Assembly: GCA_016165875.1 (NCBI GenBank)
Contig: JABBOT010000014.1
Coordinates: forward strand, 2,955,713 to 3,019,712
Source: Acanthopleura granulata
Lineage: Eukaryota; Mollusca; Polyplacophora; Chitonida; Chitonidae
Length of the DNA stretch: 64,000 nucleotides
Reading direction: 5' to 3'
Shown: one piece after another, positions 26,697-39,800 of the stretch
Numbering within the stretch: position 1 is the first letter of the stretch
How the letters are laid out: the number at the start of each line of letters is the position of its first letter
Translations under genes and position numbers: made by a program
Notes under the pieces: generated by a model
Seen by the model: only the letters and a program-made list of their open reading frames with translations
What the model was told of the DNA's origin: nothing
Databases searched by the model: none

Positions 26697-26846
26697 ACAT
26701 GTGGGAAAGGTCGTCACTGACTTGCCAAAGTTCGGTGGTTTAATCCGGGGCACTGCGGATTCCTCCGTCCATGATAATGACCGGCAGTGAAATGAGAAAA
26801 AACTTTAAGAGTACGGCGTTAAGTAACAATCAAATAATAAATACAT
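26697..26846 (+). mobile_element. SINE-like fragment with family A tail
   Basis: Follows the 24-bp array. Shows ATGATAATGACCGGCAGTGA, AGAGTACGGCGTTAAGTAAC and CAATCAAATAATAAATAC, a diverged match to the core and tail of other copies. Confidence 0.55.
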
Positions 26847-29800
26847 GTGACTGGCACTCATGTTAATGATTTTACACTCATATGTGATGCAAGTGGAAAG
26901 CAGGTGACCGAGATAACCTACCGCTATTCGCCAGGTAAATGATAAACCTTCTCATTTAAGGCTTCAGCCGTACATGCAGAAGCAAAGGGAATTCTGACTC
27001 ATATGCGTCACTATGGCCGATCGGCTGGGGTAAGGATAAAGCAATAACTAGACAAAACTTTGAACGTTATCTGGATATAAAGTTAATAGCCAAGGCTGAG
27101 CACCGATGCTGTACATCTTTGGCATGCATACCGGGTGGCATACATCAAAATCTATACAATTAACGAAAATAGGCTTTCGTAACTTTCGCAAGGTTCTACG
27201 TAAGTTCCCAGAAAGAATAACCCTTTCCTTTCACATTACATTTTCTGTGACAGGCCATTGTCTTTGCATGAGTTTAAGGGGCTCGAAACTTTACAGGTGC
27301 GGACATGGCCCTTGGTGAAATAGACATGAAGTGTCTGGAAATACGCACACAAGGTGCGGACATCTGGCCACCATTCGCGTGGCAGCGTCCTTGGGCGTAA
27401 CTTGTATAAACATATCCAGCACGATAATGTTCTGATCATTTCTGGGGCGTGCAACTTTTGAGACCTTTCAAACAGAAAAAAGGAAATGATGACATATGGT
27501 GACCCGTTTATATAAATGAAGAGTCAAGAGTGTATACATTATAATGGGAGGAGTTACAGTTGCCACGACAGCGTCTTGCAGGATAGTCGATGATATAGCT
27601 GTAGGTCCAGATTTCTTTCTACACGAAATAAATATTCCCAAGTGATGCATAAACATGCGCTAAGTCTTGGATTTGGGTGATTGTTCTTCACGAAAATGTC
27701 AAAATCAATTTACAAGGTGAAATGCACTTGCACGTACTTATATGCTCTAACGATTATTATGATTGGTGAGAGTGCAGCATTTTTAATATACATATGTTGT
27801 TACCGCGTTAACCTACACAAATTGTAATGCTGCTGAAAAATATATTTAGTAAAATTAATGCTTTTGACTTCATTTTAAAATAAAACAAATTTTGAGTCAA
27901 ATATATGATTGGGTTAAGCTAGATATTCCCGGACTTTCTCTATGACATTTAAAAGTAAAATTAAAATACGTAACTTACAAACTCGCCTGTTCTGATCTCC
28001 ATGTATGGCTTCGTAATCAAATATAGCTGAAGTTCAAGATTAGTGCAGTCAAGAAATGTCTTGAAATTGCTGGCGTTGTTGTTAGTCTGGTAAAAGTTAT
28101 TTCCCTTGCTTCTTCTGTTCTCCATCTCATTTAGACCGGTATCCGTTGATTATGCTAGATCAGCGGTTGTCGAAATCAATAGCCTGCGCTTGAAGCTTTT
28201 TTATGAAGAAATTTTACACGTGATAGAATACATTTACATAAAAGGCGTGTCTAACGGGGTTCTCTACCACTTTTATTGTTCTGTTTAAGCCAAAGAGCGG
28301 TCGTCTCTGAATTCTGTCCGAGCCGTAAGGATCTGAGTTGATTACTGTTTGATTGTACATTCCATGCTACGTTAAAATATTGCAACAAATACAAAACTAG
28401 ATTGACTGTTTAAAAAGCTATGATATAACATACACATGGATAAACAAAAAATAGAATTCATTATTTTAGATCATTTTTGTTTAAAGGCTTTTACCCATGG
28501 ATATACTCTCCTATACAACAGAGAAAGGTCTAATGCGTGAATCTCCCAAGTAAACCAACAGTCTTGGGCGTCATTGATGAACTTTACCACGTCGAAATTA
28601 GAGATGAGTGTTAGACATTAAAGGGATACAGAATCGACGCTGATTGGCTGACAAGATGGAGGTACGATTTCCTGGGTTAAATCTTAGAACCTTGGCCTCG
28701 CTTGGAATGATGAGTCATGCCTACAATTCAGCTTCGGCTAGGCGTAGCTTCCATGCTCCTATCACTCACAACAGCCAGCGCGTAAGATGCATTATGAAAG
28801 ATTAGAGGTTATAGAGTAAATCAGAGCAGTGACGACAATGTGGTAGTTGACAGATGGTCACACCTGACTGGTTTTATTCTAACTGTTCATGTAAGTGTTT
28901 AAGAAGTAACAACTTACAGACCCCCACCCCCACCCCCAGCACTATGGTTTAAGCAGAATTAAGTAAAAACAATTACAGTGATGTTTCATGCAACAAATTG
29001 GATGTCACAGATCTAGGATTACTAACATTTGCTGGGTCGTCATCACATTTAATACATATACACAAAAACATGAAAACAATGCAAAGGAACACGAACGGAC
29101 AACACTTTCTTTGTTAGCAAAATAAAACAAGTAATCTTGTATGCGACTTCTCATCAACACATATGTAGCTCTACCCATTCCTATCCACTTTTTTGGATAA
29201 ACATTTGGCAAGATAATTTTCAGTCTCATTTAGACAACAAATTAGTGCTTGGTACAGCTCTCAAAAGTGAAGTGTTTCATAACTAAATGAATTACCTGTA
29301 GTTAACATTAATAGCAGAAAATACTGTAATTAGTACTGATGATAGTACCAAGTACCATGAAGCTGTCAAGAGGGTGTGATTGAAATAATTATACATCTTC
29401 ATGTGAGAATGATAAAAGTAGGTCATCTTAACTTCAAACATTTATATCAAATTAAACATTGCAGTGTTGTTTATTGTTTTGAAACGTATTATAGAACCAT
29501 CCAGAGAAATCTCAAGTTAACTTCAGCAGTATTTTGCCACAAGACAAATACCTAATGACCCAAATTTTCTGGACCCTAATGGCTACTTTTAATGAAACAT
29601 ACATATACAAATATACATAAACAAAGTACATAAAATTACTAGGCTCCTGTTTGGTGCATTTGCAGTTTTATTTTTCAATTATGGATTATCCTCGGGGATG
29701 CTTTGTCCACAAACAGAATCAGAATATCATACTGTCTGCGCTGCTCTGGTTTTAATCTCTATGCTGCAGTCTTTTATACTGAAACATAAGCATCTTAAGG

Positions 29801-30517
29801 CCCTGGGCTACGACCACCCCAACCCTCACCCCAACTCCCCGCCCTCAGTAAACTGTCAGATGACGGCGTCGGATGCGTCAACATCAATGGAGTACAATAA
29901 TATCGCCGACACAATCGGATTTATGTAACACGTTCTATGCGGGGACACATTGAACTTGATTGTTGATTTATAATCGGGATTCTTATCACTGCTCAAGAAC
30001 CCTTGGGTATATTTATGTGATAGTTGTTGTCTTGACTTTCACGTCCATACGTAAAACTGGCCTTGATGTACCGATGTACTCGTGATGGCCAGCACGTGAA
30101 CTAGGGTTCATGACAATTCTAGTATTCCTGTTGTCGCCATTTTGTGGTCTTGGACAGCGTTCAACAATCCATGTGTCAGGTGGAAATTCAACGGAGGTGA
30201 TCGTTCTTCACATCGGTGGCCATTTTTAAAATTTTTTTGCCAATTCTGATTTGTGATTGAGCAATACTGAGGTCACTGTGGCCATTGCTCGCTTGGATAA
30301 AATTAGTACTTTCGAAGTAATTGTAGATGTGAAGTAAACTCTGCGGAAGACTGTTTCTTTTTTTGGTCCTATCATTTTCTCGTTTTCAACTTTGAGACTT
30401 GAAGAAACGAAATGTAAAATCTGTGACGCAACTAGGTACAGATAAAGAAGGACTTTTATTCTCACACTCCATGAGGTTTTATCGAAAATAACGGTTCAAT
30501 TTTAAATAGAAGACAAC

Positions 30518-30859
30518 ATGAGCGTTGATCGAGTTTTCGGAGCTTGGGACTATGTGGTATTTGGCATCGTTTTGGCCGTATCTGCGGGAATAGGTCTTTT
30601 CTACGCCTTCACCGGCGGCAAACAGCGGACCACACAAGAGTTCCTCATGGCTGACCGAAACATGAGGCTACTCCCCATAGCCATCTCTATTCTCGTGTCC
30701 TTCATCTCTGCCATTATGATCCTGGGGACTGCCGCTGAGATGCACACGGCCGGCACGGAGTACTGGATGTTAGCCTGGGGCATGAGCATGTCAAACGTCA
30801 TGGCCGCCCTCATCTTCGTGCCACTGTTACATCCCTTGAAACTCACCAGCTCCTATGAG
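30518..30859 (+). CDS. SLC5A8-like: Transporter 1 exon 1 (residues 1-114)
   Basis: Start ATG in context AGACAACATGAGC. Encodes the first three membrane helices and ends LKLTSSYE before donor GTAAGT, phase 0. The junction sequence is repeated several times downstream in intron 1. Confidence 0.93.
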
Positions 30860-33800
30860 GTAAGTGGTCAAACGTGGGACGTCTGAGAAACATATTTGGC
30901 TATCGACAAGTGGTCAAATGTAGGACTTCAGAGATATATATTTGACCGAGATACATATGACTATAGACAAGTGGTCAAATGTAGAACTTCAGAGATACAT
31001 GTTTGACTGAGATACATATTTGGTTGAGATACACATTTGACTATCGACACCATATATACTAAAATGGTACACGATTTGAAAACTGATTTTATTCATTCCC
31101 CTAGAACATTCAGTGCCTCTTTGCGTCATCACTGTTGACTGCTTCTCTTAGCATGAATCCGTCCTAATTTTATATTTTATATGCTTTCTTAGTTCTTTGG
31201 TGGTTTGTGTTATTTGTCGTTTTTGGAAATTGGCCTTGCGATAATTGACCCGGACCGACAATTGTGGTTGATGGCTGGTATAGGAATGTCTGTTTCGACG
31301 CCTGGGTTATCCCGTCTTATTTAAAACAAGAGACAGAAAGAAAATGTCATATCTTCCTTCCTCCGTTTAACTGTGCACTGTATTGGTAAATTGGTGGTTG
31401 CGTCAAACGTTACTGTAGAGAACTCACCGAATCATCTGAGGTAAATGATCAAATGTAGGACTTATATACCGTGTTAATACCTTGGTGGTTTGCGTTAGGC
31501 GTTTGCTTTGGAAAACCCACCAGATCCTCTGCGGTAAATGGTCAAATGTGGGACTTTATATACTGTACCTCATGGTACTTTGGTGGCTTGCTTTAGGCGT
31601 TGTTTTTTTTTTTTTTTTAAAAACTCACCAGATCCTCTTATGTAAGTGGTCAAATGCTGGACTTTCAAAACCCACTAGTTCTTGGGACAGTCGTCAGAAG
31701 TAGGAATGCTATAACTTACCACGTCCACTGTGATATAAAATGTCAAAGATGGATTTCTAGACTTTACATTTACCTGTAAAATCAACCAACAGAATGAAGT
31801 TGGACTCTTATACAGCGTATAGTCTTGAAGCAATGCAGGTAACCTTTACTCCAGAAAATGGCCATTGACCTTCCTTCCATGTGGACCCGCCCGGATAGCG
31901 GAGTTGGTTGGGCGTCCGCTTTCGGACGGGGAGATCTGGGTTCAAACCTGGGTCGGGTCATACCAAAGACTTTAAAAAATGGTACATTCTGCTTCCTCGC
32001 TCAGCAATAAGAGGATAGAGGGTGGACTGGTCGGCCCGGTGTCAGTATAATGTGACTGGGTGAAGGGGCTTGTTGGGGGTCTTCGGCAAGTCGTCTCGGT
32101 GAGGCAGCACCAGATAAAAGATACGGTGGAAATCCGTCCTGCACCAAGGAGACACCGCCTTCGTATAAGTGAAATATTCTTGAGTAGGGCGTTAAACAAT
32201 AAGCATTCATTCATTCCTCCCACCATAATGCTTGCCGCCGTCGTATAAGTGAAAATGGCCATTGACCTTCCTTCCATGTGTCATGAACTCTTCGCTGAGG
32301 TTAACACTGTTGTTAGCCAATATTGATAGAACGTTCAGCATCTATGACGATCTGACAATTGCCATGGTGGCATATTATTCCGCTTAACCTTGACTTGCTT
32401 AATCATTCGTGTTCTTTACACCAACATGATCCTTTAATTTATTGATTTATTTGACTGGTGTTTTACGCCGTACCCAAGAATATTTCATTTATACGACGGT
32501 GACCAGGATTGTGGTGGGAAGAAACCGGGCAGAGCCCGGGGGAAACCCACGACCATCCGCAGGTTGGTGGCAGACCTTCCCACGTACGGCCCATTATCTT
32601 TTTAAGAACAGTTTCAATCCAAGATCGACTGCGATACCTATATTTGTATTCCACTTGGAAGTTCTCCACGCACTACGAGTATGAAATTTCAACCGAATCC
32701 CATGGCTAGGAAAATGCCTGCATTCTCTGCACCTGTGAACGGGGAAACTTTCCCGCCAAGGGTAATCTGGGTTCAAGTTGTGTTGTCTATTGTTCATTCC
32801 TGCCTTTACGATAACGTTCTACTCGTGCAGTGCGGGAGAACAGCTTGGGACCGAATCACCATGGCACGGAAAAAGGTTTGTTGATGCGGTTGACAGTCAG
32901 CTGTGTGACCTCTGTACCATTTTCGGTGAAGTCATGTCTAATACAACGAACCCAAAGACCTAACAAGACAGTTTAAATATCATTAATTTACGGATCAACG
33001 CGTATATTGTTTTTTCCGCTTCCTTCAGTCCACCTATAAACAACACCGTAATCATACAAGGAAAACATTTCCCAATAAGGCTTTAAACAGCAAGCGAAAC
33101 CCCTGGGGGACCGCTGTGACCATGTAACACCGATATCTTTGAGTATGACGTAGAGTATCACTCAAATAAATAAACAAATAAATAAATAAATAGATTAAAC
33201 GGCAACGAAATAGATAAATAAATAAATGCATACGTACTCATTTCTTGTCCATAGTGTTCATATCTGCAAAACCAAATTGATATTTTATTTTATCTGAGCG
33301 AGCGCTGAGGTCCTTCATACATCGTACTGACATACCTTACTCATATAACCAAAGATGTTTAAGTCATTAAGCGGCTATCAGGTTTGCGGTGTGAGGGATC
33401 GGGGCTCAAACCAGATTAAAACAAAGAGAACCTAGATGAAACCCATGAATCTGGCAAACTTTCATCAATATTAAAATGGTAGAGCTAAGTACGTTAATCC
33501 AGGTGTTTTGGCAGAAGTAGGTATATTCCACAAGCAGGGTTGTTTTAGATCATAGTGGCCATTTCAAGACAACTATTTTTCACCTGGAGGAAATGACGTA
33601 ACGGGCACCGGATTTATTCCCTCAGCCATCGAGCAGCACACTACCGGTCAGTTGAGGCAATGGCATGTTTAGTGGCACCTTTTCGTTTTGCTTTTGTAGA
33701 CACCCCCGAATGATACATCAGACCAATGTTCTCACAGTTTGTTATAAGAAAAAGGCTGTGGAGCAAAGCATCGTGTGATAAAATCTATTTTTGGTACTGG

Positions 33801-36800
33801 GCGGAATATCGATCAGTGCTATTACAGGAAAAATTTATTTCATTTATTTTTTTCCTATTATAGGAAAAATCTATTTTTCAACCAACAGTCAGTATGAAAT
33901 GTTTTAAGAGTATTAAAGTAAGAACCATCTAAACAAACAAGCTGTACTATGAGAAGAATTACATGTTGAACAATATTCACAGAACGTTCCCTGACGATGG
34001 CCCGTGACTTCTGTGTGGCAACTAGTATCAAACATTATGTATATTACCATCCTATTCAATCTTGGCTATCAGCCAAAAACTGCAATCCGTGAAAGATTGG
34101 ACTACCTAGCTACCACATTCAAGTAGTGGTATAAAATTTTATTATATATATCCTTTATTATATATATGCTGTTGTGTGACCTCGATGTTGCTCATATTTC
34201 ACGACAAAGGCTAATCAGGGCTTGCCGGTGCACCTCTCCTAGACAATGCCTTTCTGAGCAAAAGCGAAGTATGGAAGCCGATAGTGACCTCTCACCTTTC
34301 CTCTCTATCTCGATGATATCAAATTTTGTTTTTTTAAAAAACACCCCCAAAAACAAAAAAAACACGTATGATGAAAACGTACATGGGCGCGAGCGGCTGA
34401 TAGCTTACTCGGGTGAAATGTGAAAAAAAATCACGAGTGAGTGATACTTGCTTCCATATCTAACTACCGATAGAACAAGAAAAGGTAAAAGGTAATTCGA
34501 CCATATATACTAATGCGAACTTGCTTTTACATCAACATCATTCTGTCGCTTTTGGGGCCATATGTAGGTTAAGTCCTAGATTTTATTTAACACTTAATCT
34601 GACAGTTGTCTTAAAATCTGAAGGCTATTCACCCTTATTAGAAAATAATCATTAAATAAATAAACTAAAGACGAAAATTGAAATGTAGACACATAATCGA
34701 TGAAAATGAATAGGAACACATTCTATGCAGTTAGTTTTGTGTGGATAATTGCTCTTGACGACAATTTGCAGATTGGTTATTTATCTTATTATAATCCGGA
34801 GTCCAGGATTCCATCTCACGCCTTCACAAATCCAGCAGTTTGAATCGAGGCACTTTATACTACTCGGCCAGCAAAGGGTCGATATAAAATCTGCTGATAC
34901 ATGATTTAGCGATTTGACGTGTTTCCTGAATTCTGTTTTTGGACAGTATCTGGAGAGACGGTTCGAGCATCGGGCTGTGAAACTGGTCGGATCCATCATC
35001 ATGCTGATTCAACAGGTAACATTCCAGTACAAGGGCAAGGGCAACTTCTCAAAGTTTACACGCATATTTATCCTCGATATCATGCAGATTTTTCAAAAGC
35101 ACCGTACATACCAATGCCTTTAGCGGCCCCTTTTAGCAAAGTAATCAAAATATCCTGAAACAACAATATATACTGTCGCGTATGAATAATAATGAAAAGT
35201 AGAATCCTTGTCTTTCTGCAGGGCTCTGTCCTTCGAATCAATCTCAGTTGTCATTAATGTGTTGATTTAAGCAGTGACGTGTTACAATATGTCGGTAGCA
35301 ATGCTCCAGTTTCTATAACATCTTGACCTCAGAGACACACACGGATGGTGTTTTTGACACTTTCTTTCCATGTCATAACCTTGCACATACTGACTCGTGT
35401 GTCCATTGGTACTTTTGGATCTGTGGACTTCCTGATCACAACAAAAATGCTTTTGATGTAAATTGTATAGTATGTGTTTTATAGCAAAATGTCGATCTGT
35501 ATACGCTTAGATTATACGACGTCCATCGAGTGAGCTTGGGAATTCATTTAATTTATCCAGATGGGGAAGAAGTACATATAATATTAGTGCTTGGTCGCCA
35601 CAATTCAATTAATGAACCGGTGTTTTATTTGAAAACACATTAAAACGGCCCCACACATTATTTTCTGTTCAGGTTCCTCGCTGGCTAAGTCTCTACAGGG
35701 TTTTCCTTGCCACATACCAGCGGTTCCTGTTCAGTGGGGTTTGCTCTGTTAAGGGCTCTCGCTGGCTAAGTCTCTACAGGGTTTTCCATGGGACATAAAA
35801 TCGACTCTTGTTCTGTGGGACTCACGGCTCGAACCCACCTCTCGTTGGTTCATCTGTGGCTTTAAGTCAGTTTTGTCGGGGTTGTTTTAGGAACCAGAAA
35901 GAGGCCGGTGTCTACTCTGAATTCCCCCCACTTACTAACCTGGTAATCATGTTTTAAGTATGTAAAAAAAAAAGAAATACATAGAAATTTTCTGTTACAA
36001 ACATTCTTTCTTTCCTTCAATTGAAGACACTGTACATGGGCATCGCCTCTTACGCGCCATCTACAGCTCTGGAAGCAGGTGGGATATATTCCATGGATTG
36101 CACTTGGTATCATATATATAGAACAACTGAACTTATCACTATATTTTCGTTCCACGACCAAACTTTCAACAAGTTTAATAATTCATTTATTTATTTGTTT
36201 GTTGTTAAACGCTACTGAAGAATTTTTCACTTCCATGGGCGGAGGAAACCGCCGTACCCTGGGTAAACCACCGACCTTTGGCCGGCTATTGACGAACATG
36301 TGACGCACACCGAGGATGATCGGCAGTTTGTCGCCCTCTCCCCACGACTGGTGTGAGCGGGTGAATTCCCTGCCCGAGGCCCGGTTTGAATCTGCACCCC
36401 GTGTCTTCCAGCGACTGGAAACAAACTCCTCTAACACCACGAACCGCTCTTCAAAGTGAGCAAGTCTAAACACTTGTAAATGGTAGTTTATTATCATAAA
36501 TTATCATTTTTGTAAACTCCGGTATACATGGAGTGGGTTCCCTGAATTCGCTATTGAAATAACAACCAATACAACTGTGAATAATTTCATTCTCTGTATG
36601 TCTGAGCTTTCAACGAACTGCTGACCCCTTTGTCAAATATGTGACTACCATCAGGAGCATCTTGAAAACTCAGAAACGCAGAGGATGAAAATGTATACAG
36701 TTGTATTGACCGTTATCCTCATTGTATGGAATATGCATGTTTATGTCGTGTTTCTCTGTTTTGCGCAGTGACCAAGTTCCCAGATTGGGCTACGATCATC

Positions 36801-39800
36801 ATTGTCTGTATGGTGGCGACATTCTACACTACACTGGTCTGTAGCTGATCACTTTTTTCATGCAGTCGATATAGATGAAATCAATAAAAACTTAAATGAA
36901 TACTGATAAAAGCTAAAGAATAAATATGTCGAAGAAACTGAGCGTGAATTGAATACGTAACAAATCCAGTCTACATTTTACGTGTGCATCAGCCACGGTT
37001 TCTGCCACAGAGTTTGAATCAAAACTAAGGCATGTAATATCGATATTGTTACTAGAATAATAATGCTTCAGGGTGGAATGAAGGCCGTGGTGTGGACAGA
37101 TGTATTTCAAGCCGTTGTCATGGTTGCTGGGCTCTTTGCTGTGATAATACAGGTATTGGTTAAACTGGAATATGGCCAAAATGAAGCAAACGTCAAGAAC
37201 CACTAGAAACTGTAAAAAAAAAATTGAGTGAATTAAATGCAGTCAGGTGTTTAAAGTCTATAGTTGGTGTTCTGGCCCTTGCTCATAACTTGAGATAACG
37301 GTGAGATTGATAAGACAGTTTTTATTTTTTAAATTTATTTTAATCTTTCAACTAACGCCTTGTTAAGTTAACGTGTGTAAATTGTAACCACTCTAACGAG
37401 CACGCTATTCATACGTAAATCCTTATTTGGATGAAAAAAAATCGTTACGTCTTTGATTCCAACACTGATTCAAATATTTGACAATATTTAATTCAGTGAA
37501 AAATTTTAAATACCAGTGAGAAAAGTTAATTGAGATTAAGTGGTATTTCCACTGATACCTACTCAGTGTTTTTGTTCTCTTTTTACTTTAATATGAAATA
37601 TTAAACAGACTACACCTCAACTAAGTGATTCTTTATAAAAATTATCTTTCGAGACTAAATGGTATTTCGTGTGCAGTCATTCCTTTCGGCATTATGACTC
37701 CAAATTTTATTGCCATAGACAAACTGAAAGTGTAAGAATACTTTACGTTCAACTTTGAACCTGATCGCCTAAGTAAAGTACAATATTATTTAAGAATAAA
37801 ACATTGTTTATTAGACTTGAGAAAGGAATATTGTATTAATTTTGCTTCAATGCAGGGGGCCATTTCTGTAGGAGGACTGGACGAGGTATGGAGATTAAAC
37901 GACGAATGGGATAGAATAAACTTTCCAACGTAAGTATTATTTATATGTCTATGTGTTCATTTAGTGGGTGTTTTGCGCCGTACAGGAGATCGTGGGTGAC
38001 GGTGGGCTGATGTTGTGTTTGAGTTCCTTGTGAGGCTTTTAGGTACCTGAGAGCGAGATCTGGGTTCGAGCTCTCGACCTGACTAACCTCTGACTAACTT
38101 CTCGGAGCAAAAGCATACGCTTCGGAGGAGAGAACACGAGGGCATTGGTAAACAGTAGTAAAACATATCTGCGATATTTGAAAGTACAAAAATGTATACA
38201 AAAATTAAAAAAAAGGTTGTTTTAGTCCGCTTTGATATCAACTGAGGCATATTCTCAACAAAAGAGTGCATCTGTAATAACACGTCTGTCTAAATTGCTT
38301 TTGAGAGCCGATCTTTTCCAACGGCTTCATGCATGACGTCACTACCTCGCATGCTCAGTATCTGCACCTCGCTTGAACGTTTGAGAAAGGGTATTCAATA
38401 GTACACACGAATAAGTGACGTAATACATTGAGACACTGGAAAAGAATGGTTCCCTCCAATGCCTTCCCCTCCCCCCATTTTACTCAAGGTCATAAATCGT
38501 ACTTCCAGTTCCAATTTTCACACATTACATTCGACGAATTCACAAACTCATTCTATCTATATTTTATTATGTGACAAACAGGTAAAACTTACAGTTAAGA
38601 CTTAGGACATAGCTTGCACTTTTCACAGCGTTTAAATCCTAACCAGAAGAACTTGTCCCGCATAGGTTCGATCCGGATCCCACGATAAGACACACCTTCT
38701 GGAATCTGTTTGTTGGTGGCACGGTCAGTTCAATGTCCAACTTCGCCATCAGTCAGGCCAGCGTCCAGCGCTACTCCACCCTTTCCACGGTCAGGAAGGC
38801 GCAAGTGTAAGTGGTCAACAAATTCGTAATATTTTTTCCTGGAGAATACCACAGTAACAATACAGCAAGGATGTGCTATTTTAATAAGGAAAGTATTGTA
38901 AGAAATTATTGCAAAGTATAAAGAAAGTATTGCAATTGTATTTATGCAAAAATATCACAGTATAAATATTTTCGTTTTGTCACGTCTTTCATATAACAGA
39001 GTGCATTTTATTTATTTATTTATTTATTCTGTCGTTGCTTAACATAGAGAACTATGAAAACAGGAGTTTTGCTTATCGACAACTTTATTGCAAAAATCCT
39101 ACCAAATAACCAATGTAGTAATGATTCGCTGGATTACGTCATTTTGATCAGTTATTCCGCGAAAACCCCTTTGAACAGATTTTTTTCATCAACCTGTTCA
39201 TGACCCAGTCGGTATTGATATGTATGTATGTCTTACAAAGATATTCCAAATTCCTATTCCAGCTCTCTGTTGATGAACTGTATCGGTGTGGTACTCATGA
39301 TGACCCTTACGTGCATGGCCGGTGTGGTCATCTTCTCCTACTACGCCCAGAAAGGTTGCGACCCCTTGGCGGCTGGTGAAATCAAGAATTCGAATCAGGT
39401 GAGTATTCCGTATGCGAGGGGAGAAAACTTTTTCCGATGAACTATTTTTTTTAGCGTTTCTCTATTTTGATAGGATATGACTTTGCCGGCGTCTGTTTGC
39501 CAGTCTATCTGGAGACCGGATGAGGACATCTCCTATGGCGCCCTGTGGGTCTAGACCCGCGACAAGGGGACGATGCAAATTGCCCGCAAATAGTACCGTT
39601 CTCGTGCCGACGGTTTTCACCAGTAAGGTGCGGGACGAGATTATACGGTAAAAGTTATGCAAAAATATGGATGAAATTATGTACACAGTATGCTTCTTTG
39701 TTGGGCTTCATCTGTGGTTTTGTACATCAAAATGGGGAGAAACATTTGAGCGTCAAGATGTTTTTAAGAATTTGTATTTCAAGTGAGGAAGGGAAGGTTT

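Larger units (their letters stand above)
18992..30517. other. Intergenic region between divergent integrin and transporter 1
   Basis: 11.5 kb with no recognised gene. Contains minisatellites, SINE fragments and the large 24-bp array at 25249-26639. The 5' control regions and any untranslated exons of both flanking genes should lie at its ends. Confidence 0.55.
30860..34946 (+). other. Transporter 1 intron 1
   Basis: 4.1 kb. Begins with serial duplications of the donor region (30860-31060 and 31386-31707). Carries a chimeric SINE (31854-32280), a reverse SINE (32434-32592) and a decayed one near 33100. No extra exon recognised. Confidence 0.75.

Noticed and set aside
25106..26790. Open frames of 460-538 codons on both strands (HKPPHD, CTNRHTT, SCGGLC and similar repeats)
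   Set aside because: All arise from the same stop-free 24-bp minisatellite. A length divisible by three opens most frames at once, there is no unique domain, and ends fall where the array ends.
30601..30846. 81-codon frame antisense to transporter 1 exon 1
   Set aside because: Shadow of a conserved coding exon on the other strand.
31888..31962. tRNA gene-like sequence with A and B boxes
   Set aside because: It is the head of a SINE, continuous with the body and tail and flanked by direct repeats. Other tRNA-like heads (41808, 42638, 50091) are likewise SINE parts.
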